Shown here in pieces: positions 48,756 through 57,658 of a DNA stretch of 64,000 nucleotides (the first letter of the stretch is position 1; the number at the start of each line of letters is the position of its first letter). The notes below the pieces were generated by a model, which saw nothing but the letters and a program-made list of their open reading frames with translations, did no database searches and was not told the origin of the DNA. The translations under genes and the position numbers were made by a program. The stretch comes from Thraustochytrium sp. TN22 (Eukaryota; Sar; Bigyra; Thraustochytrida; Thraustochytriidae): contig JABLUY010000142.1 in the NCBI GenBank assembly GCA_013306675.1, positions 34,306 to 98,305 on the forward strand, in the 5' to 3' direction.

Positions 48756-50432
48756 CTAGATACTGCGATGAGCGCGCTGCGCTGCCGGGTCAACGACGGC
48801 GCGCGAGCGCTGCACAAAGTCTTGCACGGCGGCCTCGGTCTCGGGGAATGAGACGAGGATCCCGTCGAGCTGGGCGCGTGTGAGCACGTGGAGCTCGGTG
48901 AACTGGAGCGTGGATGCATTGTAGACAGCCTCGTAGCTGGAATAGATGAGCTCGTGACCAAAGCTCTGACCGCGCACGAGCTCCTCGCGGAGACCCTCGG
49001 TGATACTGAGGCGCAGGTGCAGGTTGCCGTGGGACACCTCATCGGCGTTGCGGTCGAGAATGTCGGAGTCGAGATGAAGCACAAGCAGGCCCTTGCTGAC
49101 GATGTAGAGCTTGGTGACGCGGTCGCCGATGGAGATGACGCGCTCAAAGGGCGCGTACACCTCGATGCGCAGGTTCTTGCTGAGGGCGGAGACGAAGCCG
49201 GCGAGCTCGTGGTTGGGCGCAAGCTGCACGAAGCGGATCTCGCGGATCCAGCTGGCGTTGACAAGCAGGTTGACCTCGTCCTGCAGGTGCGGAGACATGC
49301 GGGTAATGAGCGCTTGGTAGCGGGAGGTGTCCTTGACGAGGTGCACGTAGTTGAAGTACTTGCGCAGACGCACCTTGAGCTCGTAGGGAAATTCATAAGC
49401 GGTCATGAATTCGTTGAGGTTGTTCATCGTGATGCGGTTGTCGGTGGCTTGCTCGGAGAGCTCAGCAACGAGCCCGCAGATGACACCAACGAGGAACGCC
49501 TGGAGCGCGCTGCCGAGCAGCATGAGGAAAGACACGAAGGCGCGCTCCATGTTGGTGCGCGGCGTGATATCGCCGAAGCCGATGGTGGTGAGGATCGTGG
49601 TGGACCAGTACCATGAGATGAGGTAGACGTGGGACGGCGGGACCTTGTCGAAGTCAAGGCCAAGGTTGTTCTCGATGTAGTTGACGAGCCAGTTGTCCGC
49701 GATGAGGTCCGGGTCCTCCACGTAGGGCAGCACGCCGAGCAGGCACGCAATCCAGTGCGCAATGAGCACCACGAGCGCCATGTAAAAGAACATTTGCAGG
49801 CGCGTGAGGTTGACGCCGACGCGATCGCGCCAGCGGCGCCAGATGCGCGAGCCGCGCATGATGCGCGCCAGCTTGAGCAGCTTGAGCAGGCGCAGCGCGC
49901 GCAGCGCCTGCGAGTCGATCTGGTCACCGTAGGCCGCCGTGAGTACGTAGTCGAAAGGCAGCACCGACACCAAGTCGATGAAGAACCAGCCGCGCAGGTA
50001 GTTTTTGGCGATCGCCGCGTGCGAGCGCACCCAGAGCCCGGTTGCCTGGTTCAGATACGGGAGGTTGAAGGTAATAAAGATGTCCGTCACAAAGATGAGG
50101 TCCACCATCAAGTTCAGGTAGAAGAGCGCGCCGAGCGGGTTCGGGTCCAGAAACCCGGCGTCCACGGGCGTCACAATCGACACGTACAGCAGGCCGAGGA
50201 TGAGCACCACGTCCCACGACTGCATGTAGCCCGAGTACGGGTTAATGATGCAGCGCTTCGCCTCCCAGTGCTGCTCCTCGTACTCCATCGCGGACCGGTG
50301 CTTGTTCATCTGCTCCTGCAGGCGCGTGCTCAGCCGCCAGTCTGGAAACGGCCGCTTCGCCGCCTTGGCCTCTTCCTCCACGCCCAGCTTGGACGAGCTC
50401 GTCATGCGCGATACGTTCGCCACGCTCGTCAT
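48756..50432 (-). CDS. Voltage-gated-type K+/cation channel with cyclic-nucleotide-binding fold
   Basis: 558 residues, plasma or organelle membrane. Layout: cytosolic N-terminus with INPYSGYMQSWD (as in EAG/CNG/AKT channels); S1-S3 at ~72-170; an S4 with regular basic residues, LRLLKLLKLARIMRGSRIWRRW (~180-203); S5; a pore turret; selectivity filter TTIGFGDITP (~283-292); S6. Then the C-linker (YEFPYELKVRLRKYFNY) and a cyclic-nucleotide-binding fold at ~380-520. The phosphate-binding cassette is altered: FGHELIYSSYEAVYNAS lacks the usual FGE and the Arg, so binding of cAMP or cGMP is doubtful, as in KCNH channels. The GFG filter predicts K+ permeability. It is divergent from the conserved unknown gene. 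Confidence 0.9.
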   Translation of the reverse strand: MTSVANVSRMTSSSKLGVEEEAKAAKRPFPDWRLSTRLQEQMNKHRSAMEYEEQHWEAKRCIINPYSGYMQSWDVVLILGLLYVSIVTPVDAGFLDPNPLGALFYLNLMVDLIFVTDIFITFNLPYLNQATGLWVRSHAAIAKNYLRGWFFIDLVSVLPFDYVLTAAYGDQIDSQALRALRLLKLLKLARIMRGSRIWRRWRDRVGVNLTRLQMFFYMALVVLIAHWIACLLGVLPYVEDPDLIADNWLVNYIENNLGLDFDKVPPSHVYLISWYWSTTILTTIGFGDITPRTNMERAFVSFLMLLGSALQAFLVGVICGLVAELSEQATDNRITMNNLNEFMTAYEFPYELKVRLRKYFNYVHLVKDTSRYQALITRMSPHLQDEVNLLVNASWIREIRFVQLAPNHELAGFVSALSKNLRIEVYAPFERVISIGDRVTKLYIVSKGLLVLHLDSDILDRNADEVSHGNLHLRLSITEGLREELVRGQSFGHELIYSSYEAVYNASTLQFTELHVLTRAQLDGILVSFPETEAAVQDFVQRSRAVVDPAAQRAHRSI

Positions 50433-51874
50433 GCTGCTTCCTCCGCCGCTTGCTGCAGGCCACCTCCCGCAAGCTGCCCGCCTGCTGCTCAGCAGCGCCT
50501 AGCTTCTCCTCGGGGCCCCGCTCGGCTTTCTCCCTGCCAGATTGCCCCGCCGTGCCCAGCTCTCCGCGCCGCGCCCTGGCGCCGCGCCCTGGCGCCGGCC
50601 TCGCGCGCCTTCGCCTCGCGCGCGGCCGGTCGCGACGCCGCTCCGACGCACCCGCGCCTCGCCTCGCCTCGCCCCGCCTCGCGCGCGCGCGTCTGCCGGC
50701 TTGCGCAGCCCCTGCCAGGTCCGGCGAGGGGGAGAGAGAGAGAGAGAGAGCCTGAGCGAGAGGGAGTGGGCGGGCGGGATGGACGCTGGAAGCGCCGCGC
50801 GCGAGCAAGCAAGCAAGCAAGCAAGCAGCGAGCGCCCCGGCGCGCCGCGACCCGCGCGAGCAGCGCCGCTTGCTGGCCGCCGCGCCCCGCGCCTCCGCGC
50901 GCTCGCGCCCCGCCGCCGCCGCCGCGGCCGCCGCGCTGCTCGCGCCCCGCGAGACCCGGCGATTGGACTTTGCTCGCCCTCTGCAGCTCCTCGCGCGCGC
51001 CGTGCACATCTCATCTCGCCATCGCGGCCGGTGGGCAGGCCTGTACCCTCGACTCGACACGCGTCTCGACGGTCGGTCTTGCCGGCGCCCGGCGCCTGCC
51101 GGCCCGCCACGGGCGTGAGCTCGAGCTCGGACTGGAGCTCGGGCCCGCGCCGAGGTAATAAATCATTTTCAAATTCAAATCAGCGCCGCGACGAGCGCCG
51201 CCGAGGCGCCCGCCGCCGCCGCCGCCGCCGCGCGGCGCCGCGCCGCGGGCGCGACGGGACCAGCTCGGAGCAGGAAGCGGCGGCGGCGGCGAGGCCCGGC
51301 GGCAAGCAAGCGCGCAAGCAGCCGGCAAGCAGGGCAAGCACCGGCGCGCAAGCAGCCGCCGCCGCCGCGTCGCGCCGCGTGTCGACCGGCCGGGCAGCCA
51401 GCAGAGGGCGTCGGACTCTCGCTCCTCGCCGCTCGCCTCGCCACGCCGCGCGCGCGCGGGCCTTTCGCTGCGGCGCGCGAGCGGTACCTTCGCCGCGAGC
51501 CGCGCGCGCGCGGGACGGGACGCGGGGCGGCGAGAGGGCGGGCGCGAGCCGGCGCATGAGCCAGCTGAGCCTGGGCTCGGAGGCGCCGCGCCGCCGCGGT
51601 CTGCGCAACGCGCGGCGCGGCGTGCGCAACGCAACGCAACGCCCGCGCGGCCGAGGTGGACGCGGCGGCGGAGGCGGAGGACCGGGACGAGCCGGGGAGC
51701 GAGCGAGCGAGCGAGCTCGAGGAGCGTGGCTAGGCTAGAGCTGCGCAGTCGGAGGGGCCGCAGTCGCGCAGCGCAGCGGCCAGGACGGCGGCGAGGCTGG
51801 GCGGCGCGGCGCGGCGCGGCGTGGCCCGGGCGCGAGAGCGACGACGCTGTGCGGCGCCAGAGCCTCGCGGCGGC
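50433..51874. other. 1.44-kb divergent intergenic region
   Basis: Extremely GC-rich and low in complexity, with an (AG)n run near 50733-50750 and gcaag repeats near 50807-50825. Long frames on both strands are Arg/Ala/Pro-rich composition artefacts. It contains the promoters of the channel gene and of the conserved unknown gene. Confidence 0.55.
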
Positions 51875-52783
51875 ATGGCGGGCGTGGAGCTGTACGAGCG
51901 CATGAGCGAGGAGGAGGGGAGGGAGCTGGCGGGCGAGGTGGCCGAGGGCACGACGTATGACGGGAGCCTGCCGGAGCGCGAGAAGGACGGCACGGTGACC
52001 TTTGAGGATGAGCCGGAGTTCAGGCCGAACCTGCTGCCGCACGAGGTGCTGGCGCGCGGGTCCTTTGGCGGTGCGTACTTTCGCGATATCGACTCGGGCG
52101 TGACCAAGAAGTCGTACAAGGACACATGGAAGGAGCTGCCCAAGGCGTGGCTCGAGGGCCTTGACGTCAAGAAGCAGGTGGCCAGCACCAAGTACAGCCC
52201 GTCGGTGAATCGGTACGGCGTGAACTGCGGCGCAAAGCTGGACAAGAACGCAGATCCCTTCGGCCTCTTGTTCTGGGAGCAAAAGGACTGGATTCACGCG
52301 CAGGACCCGTACGGCTGGTTTTGCTGGTACACACGGTTCGTACGCGGGCGGCGGTCGGAGGACGACGCGCGCCAAATCTCGCGCTGGCAAAAGTGCGCCG
52401 GCCCCACGGGCCGCTGGCGCAACAACCTCATCGGCAAGGTGCTCGCGGCCGGCAAGCCAGTGGACGATGCCTCCGTCTCGCCCGTCGTGCGCCAGACGCT
52501 GCAGCACTGGGCCTATGAGCTCACCCAGGCGCATCTGGACCAGGGTGCGGAGCGTCGGGGTGAAGCCAAGCCGAAGCGCGGCAGTGGCGGCAGTGGCGGC
52601 GGCGAGGACTCTGCGGACGAGGAGGTGGTGACGGAGATCGAAAAGGAGCAGGAGGAGCTCGCGGAGAAGCGGGAGGCGGCCAGCGCAGGCCGTGCTGCCC
52701 GCGCTGCGAAGCGCCGCAAGCGCATGGACGAAGGCGACACCAAGAATGGCGATGAGGACGAGGACGAGGACAAGGAAAAATAA
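51875..52783 (+). CDS. Conserved eukaryotic protein of unknown function
   Basis: 302 residues from ATG 51875 (ATGG context). I recognise the pattern as a widely conserved family in fungi, oomycetes and algae but know no function. Core residues ~45-215: RPNLLPHEVLARGSFGGAYF, ELPKAWLEGLDV, SVNRYGVNCG, WIHAQDPYGWFCWYTRF, RSEDDARQISRW, KCAGPTGRWRNNLIGK and SPVVRQTLQHWAYEL. The many Trp/Tyr/Phe residues and the GRR...DD...RW pattern suggest a compact nucleic-acid or cofactor-binding fold, but that is inference. The C-terminal ~90 residues are charged: a basic KRRKRM patch flanked by acidic runs, possibly a nuclear localisation signal. Confidence 0.85.
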   Translation: MAGVELYERMSEEEGRELAGEVAEGTTYDGSLPEREKDGTVTFEDEPEFRPNLLPHEVLARGSFGGAYFRDIDSGVTKKSYKDTWKELPKAWLEGLDVKKQVASTKYSPSVNRYGVNCGAKLDKNADPFGLLFWEQKDWIHAQDPYGWFCWYTRFVRGRRSEDDARQISRWQKCAGPTGRWRNNLIGKVLAAGKPVDDASVSPVVRQTLQHWAYELTQAHLDQGAERRGEAKPKRGSGGSGGGEDSADEEVVTEIEKEQEELAEKREAASAGRAARAAKRRKRMDEGDTKNGDEDEDEDKEK

Positions 52784-53000
52784 CTTAGAAACGATTCTGC
52801 CGCGGCTCGCTCGACTCTCATCATCAGGCTCAGAGGGGCGCAGGAAGCGCAAAGAGAAGCGCACATGTGCAGAAGAGCATCGACTTTGCTGAGAGGGCAC
52901 TGCTGCGCTTCCACCCCCCCCCCCCTTTCCGCAGCTTGCCTTCTCTCCTTTGCTTTTCTTGTTTTCATTGGTGCGGGTGGTGGCATCCCTTTTCTTGCTT

Positions 53001-54779
53001 TCATTGGTGCGGGTGGTGATACCAGTGGATGCGCAGCGCATTGAGCAAGGGCAGCGCAAAGGCAGCGCAGACGAGCGAACCGACCACGATGATGCCGGTC
53101 CAAATGCCGTCTGCAATGTAAAGCATGCGGAACTCGTCGACGCCCTCATCGGTGATCTCAGAGACCTGGTCGAACCAGCCGATGGGGACGTAGGTGCCGT
53201 CGCGCACATTGGGAAACCAGACGTCGCGGTGCGAGGGCCAGTCGACGCGACGCAGCTGGCCGACGACCTGCGCGCGCACATGCTCCACCATGGTCTGGCC
53301 GAGGATAGGCTCGACGTCAATGACCATGGAGTGCAGGTCGCGGCGCGGGTCGAGCCCGACCACGCCGTCAATCAGCGCGGGGTCGCCGCCGAGAAAGTGC
53401 GGGAGCGAGGCGACCAGCGGCGCGCCCTGCTGGATCATGGAGAGGTTGCCGAGGAAGCCGCGCGGACCGAACTGATAAAAGCGCGCGTTCGGCGGGCGCT
53501 CCGTGGCGTTCATGAAAATGTCCGGGTGCGGGCGGAAGCGGTACATCTTGATGCCCTTGTACACGACGGACTCGCGGTCCTGACAGTAGAACTTGAGCGT
53601 GCGGAAGATGAGATCGTTGAAGATGAAGAGCGGGTTGTCAGGGCTCAGGTGCGGCGAGAACTGTTCGCCGTTGCGGCCCCAAACCAGGTTCGCGTCACGG
53701 TCCCAGATGCCGTCCACGAGCTCCGTGCCCCACACCGGCACTTTGGGCTTGCGGTGGAAGGGCGAGAGCGAGGCGCAGCACGGGTACGAGGGAGGGCAGT
53801 CGTGGCCGCCCGGCATTGGGTTGACGCCGTACGGGCACTCCACGACGACGCGGTCCATGCCCCGCACGCGCAAGAGCTCGTACACTTGCGAGTCGTCGCG
53901 CGCGCCCACGCGCATGACGGTCTTGACCTGCTCGTCCGGGTCGGCGGCCTTGCTGGCGTTCGGGTAGAGCCCGGGAAAGTCCACCTCGATGTGCAGCACG
54001 GACTCCTTGTAGCCCGTCAGCAGCTCGTGCACCGTGCGCCGCGAGAAGAGCCGGTGGAAGTCCGACTTGTAGATGAGGTGCGTGGTGACCTCGTACCAGT
54101 ACGGCCGCCCCAGCACGTGCTCCATGCCGAGGAAGAGGATGTTGAGCGTGGTGATGCGCACATCGTCCGAGGCGAACCGCCCGGCCGTGCGCCGCAGAGT
54201 CTCCTCGCGGTCGAACACGTACGAGCCGTGCTCGCGGTATGCCAATGTGTCATTTGCCGGGTCCCACGAAAAGTCCTCGCGGATCTGCGACGTCACGTAC
54301 ACCCAGGGCCCGAGCTCGTCCAGCTGCGGCTTCTCCCCGAGAAGCACGCCCTCTGGGTTCGTGATGTTGAACAGGTAGAACTCCATGTACGTGGCCCCAG
54401 TCCGCGACCTGTTGCGGAACTGCTCGAAGCCGTCCGCGGCTGTGGAGTCGATCACCACGTTGCCGCGGATCCCGGAGCGGACCAGGCTCTGCACGACGAG
54501 CGGCAGGCCGATCACCGCCGCCAGCGAGAGCACGAGGCCTGCCGCCATCATCGTCAGGCATCGCCGCGACCGCCGCTGCTCCCACGCGCGTGACGGCACC
54601 ACGTTCGGGTCGCCCTCCTCCTCGGACCCGAGCGCGTCCACCTCGTCCTCGTCCTCCTCGCCGTGTCGTCGGTGGCCGCTCGCCGGCAGCACGTGGTTTT
54701 GCTCGTGGTTCTCGCGACCGCTCTGCTGCCCGCTCTCCAGCTCGCGCTCCGCCACGCTGAGCAGCGGCTGCGCGTCCAT
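53001..54779 (-). CDS. CD36/LIMP-2/SCARB family membrane protein
   Basis: 592 residues. The frame runs to a GTG at 54887; the ATG at 54779 gives MDAQPLLSVAERE. The family members are two-span proteins with a large luminal/extracellular domain that binds lipids, lipoproteins or lysosomal enzymes. Here TM1 is at ~75-97 and TM2 at ~560-583, with a short cytosolic tail. Family landmarks are YLFNITNPEGVLLGEKPQLDE followed by LGPWVYV, REHGSYVFDRE, and a central Cys-rich segment (CPYGVNPM, HDCPPSYPCCASLS). FGPRGFLGNLSMIQQGAPLVAS-like motifs also occur, and there are several N-x-S/T sites. The N-terminal PLL in an acidic context looks like a dileucine endosome/lysosome sorting signal. It is convergent with the conserved unknown gene. 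Confidence 0.9.
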   Translation of the reverse strand: MDAQPLLSVAERELESGQQSGRENHEQNHVLPASGHRRHGEEDEDEVDALGSEEEGDPNVVPSRAWEQRRSRRCLTMMAAGLVLSLAAVIGLPLVVQSLVRSGIRGNVVIDSTAADGFEQFRNRSRTGATYMEFYLFNITNPEGVLLGEKPQLDELGPWVYVTSQIREDFSWDPANDTLAYREHGSYVFDREETLRRTAGRFASDDVRITTLNILFLGMEHVLGRPYWYEVTTHLIYKSDFHRLFSRRTVHELLTGYKESVLHIEVDFPGLYPNASKAADPDEQVKTVMRVGARDDSQVYELLRVRGMDRVVVECPYGVNPMPGGHDCPPSYPCCASLSPFHRKPKVPVWGTELVDGIWDRDANLVWGRNGEQFSPHLSPDNPLFIFNDLIFRTLKFYCQDRESVVYKGIKMYRFRPHPDIFMNATERPPNARFYQFGPRGFLGNLSMIQQGAPLVASLPHFLGGDPALIDGVVGLDPRRDLHSMVIDVEPILGQTMVEHVRAQVVGQLRRVDWPSHRDVWFPNVRDGTYVPIGWFDQVSEITDEGVDEFRMLYIADGIWTGIIVVGSLVCAAFALPLLNALRIHWYHHPHQ

Positions 54780-57658
54780 CTTGCCGTCGACCTGCTTGCC
54801 TGCCCGTCGCCGGCCAGCTCCCGACGGGCGCGCGCGAGGCCTCGCGTGCGAGCTCTCGAGCGAGCGGTCGCCCGCGCCCTGCGCCACGCCTTGCCGCGCG
54901 CCAAGGCGTCCCTCGCGGAAGAGAACTCTGGCGGCCGCCGCGGCAACCTCCGAGTCCCGTCAGCAAGATAGCTAGCTACGTGAGCAGAGTCATCCATCGC
55001 CATCCTGCGGGTTCACCGTGATGTCAGACCGTGACTCGTGGCGGCCACACGACACGGCACAGCACCGGCGCGACATGAGCCGGCGACTGGCTCGGCCTGG
55101 CCAGGCCCTCGAACAAGCGAGCCTCTGCAACCAAGGCTCTCTGACGCGAGTCTCCTTGCTTGTCACCTGTCAAGACACGCCTCGAAGTTGCCGCCGTACC
55201 ATGGTACGGTACCTTTCGCGGGTACGGGTAGGGTACCAAGCATCGAGTCCAAGCTCGACGAGTTGAGCGGAGCCTCTCCGCTCATCACAGTCAACCAGGC
55301 TAAACTCGAACTTGAAGTCTTCAAGGCGCCGTCCAAAACGCTGCCAGGAGTGGCCATGCTATCACCAATATGACCAATGGCGGATGCCTGGCAGACCGCG
55401 GCGCGGCTGCAGCCTGCAGTGATCCCCAGATCTAGCTAGCTAGCTAGCCAGCTACAAGCGACACTCAATCAAATCGCCATTCGCAAGCGAATCACAACAC
55501 TAAAACCTGATGGGGATACATTTGTATGCATGCTCTGTCGATTCCAAGCATCACTTCGCGCATTCCGTTCGCCGTCGATTTTAGAATCCAAAGTTGGCCT
55601 GCGGCCGTCCGCCAGTCTTACGGCGGACAGCCTGCTAGCTAGAGCTAGCTCTCTAGCTAGCTAGTAGCTAGAGCAACCAAGAGCGCAGCTTACGGTGCAG
55701 CGCCAGCGGCGGGCGCCGGGCGAGGTAGCGCCGCGAGACTCTTCCCACTCCCGCACCTCGAAGGCTCGTCGACCCCGTTGGACACGCGCCCGCCAGCCAG
55801 TGGATGAGCCCGCCGTGTCACTGCTACGATGGTCGGCGACACCCACAGGCGCTTCCTCTGCGAGCGACGTCACCGTGACGATGCCGCTCTCAGGCTCAGG
55901 TCCGAGTCAGGCTGGCCGCTGGCGGCCCGCTTGGCGGCCAGCAGCCTGGCAGCAGCCACCCTGGCCCGCCGCTCTGGCCTGGCCGCTCGCACTGTCAGTC
56001 ACCATCACATGCTGGCTGGCGCCGGCTGGCCGCGCACTGGCAGGTTCCACGCGAACTTCCGCAACTCCAACTCACAGTCAGGCTTCCGCAAACCCCGGGG
56101 TGTGATCGCCGGAGATTAGCTTATGTTACATTGTGCTAAAGTTCTAGGCAGCCTCCCTCTGACTGTCCGAGTCGCCACGCAGCGGCGGCAAGTTCGCCGG
56201 CAAGTTGCCTGTCTTCAACTTGCAGCTTGACATTCATAGACAGCGATCAGACTCTGACGGCCTCCAGTGAGCCCGCCGTCGGCGCCTTGAAGTTGTTGAC
56301 GGCAGCCTGCCAGGGCCCGGGTACCTGTACGGTGGTGGAGTGCGGCAGACTGCAGCAGTACCACCACCCGCAGCCTTGTGCCTTGCGGCACGTCACGGCG
56401 CCTGTCGCCAGGCGCTGTCGCCTCGAGTCGGCCGGGCCGGCCAGCCTGCGGCCCGACGCGCCGCGCGCGCCGCGTGTCGGCCGCGGCCCACGGCGCCTGC
56501 GCCGCCGCCTCGGCCGCCTCGCAGAGCGCCTTCTCCCTCGGTTTCCTCGTGCTCTTGGCCGCGCCGCTGCCGCTGCCCGCGCAGGAGTTTGGCCTCGCGC
56601 TCAACAAGGCCTCCGAGCCGCCGGCCGGCCTGAGGCGCTCGCAGGCCACGGGCACGCGCGCTCCGACCCGACTCGTGCGCGCGGGCGGCCCGCGCGACCA
56701 ATCTCGCGCCGCGGGCCCGGCCGCCGCGCGCCTGGCTGGGTTCGCCCGCCCGCGGAGGGAGAGAGGGAAGAGAGGCAGGCGGCCAGCCAGCCCGCGACAG
56801 AGCAGAGCAGAGCAGAGCGACAGCTGCGCTGCGCTGCGCTCGGCGCGGCGCGGCGCACCGCAGCGGTCACGGCCGCTGAGCGCGCGCACTGCACCCGCCG
56901 GCGCGCAGCGGCAGGCGAGCCGCCTGCCAGCGCGCCTGCCCGAGCGGGAGCGCGTCGCACTGCACTGCACACGCGCGGCGCCGTGCCGGGCGTGCCCCCC
57001 GAGGCCGCCGGCGCCGCCGCATGCAATGCGCGGCGCGGCGCTGGCGGCGCGGGCGCGCGCGCGCGCGCGGGCGAGGGCCGGCGCAGGGGAGGGCGCGCGG
57101 CGCGCGGCTAGGCGCGGGCGCGCGGCGGCGGCGCGGCGCGCGGAGGGAGGCCGGGCGCGCGCGAGGAGGCCGGGCGCGCGCGAGGGCGGCGAGGCCGAGC
57201 GCGCCGCGTCCATCCTGAGCAGGAGCAGGAGCAGAGCAGGAGCAGGAGCTGGAGCTGGAGCGCAGCAGGCGGCTTCGCGGGCGCGCGCGCGGGCGCGGGC
57301 GCGCGGCAGAGCGGCGGCGGCGGCGGGGCGCGCGCGGGGCCGCGGCGCGCGGGCGCGCGGCGCGCGGCGCGCGCCGCGCGCGGGCCCGCGCGGCGGCGGC
57401 GCGCGGCGGCGACGCGACGGCGCGCGCGGCCGCGCTCCGGCCGGCACGGGCGCGCGCGCGGGCGCCGCGGCCGCCGGCGGCGCCGCGCGCGCGCGCGCAG
57501 GGGCGCGCGCGCCGGCGGGCGCGCGCGCGCGCGCGGCGCGCAAGAGCGCGGCGGGCACGGTGGGCACCGCGCTGGAGCGGCGGCGCGCGGCGGCGGCGGA
57601 GGACGCGCGCGGGACACGGGCGGACAGGAGCGGCGCGCGCAAGCGCAAGGAGGACGCC
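54780..57658. other. 2.9-kb divergent region, CD36-like / receptor kinase
   Basis: The left part holds a 16-bp perfect palindrome (ccgtaccatggtacgg, 55194-55209) and CTAG runs (54969-54978, 55432-55454, 55634-55673). The right part, from ~56450, is extremely GC-rich. The kinase frame is open from 56378 (GTG codon) through it. A Leu-rich signal-peptide-like stretch (FSLGFLVLLAAPLPLPAQ) lies in that frame near 56530, which may mark a missed first exon. Confidence 0.5.

Noticed and set aside
55695-56105. 136-codon plus-strand open frame between the CD36-like and kinase genes
   Set aside because: Rich in Trp, Pro and Ala, but no recognisable fold, and it lies in repeat-bearing intergenic DNA.
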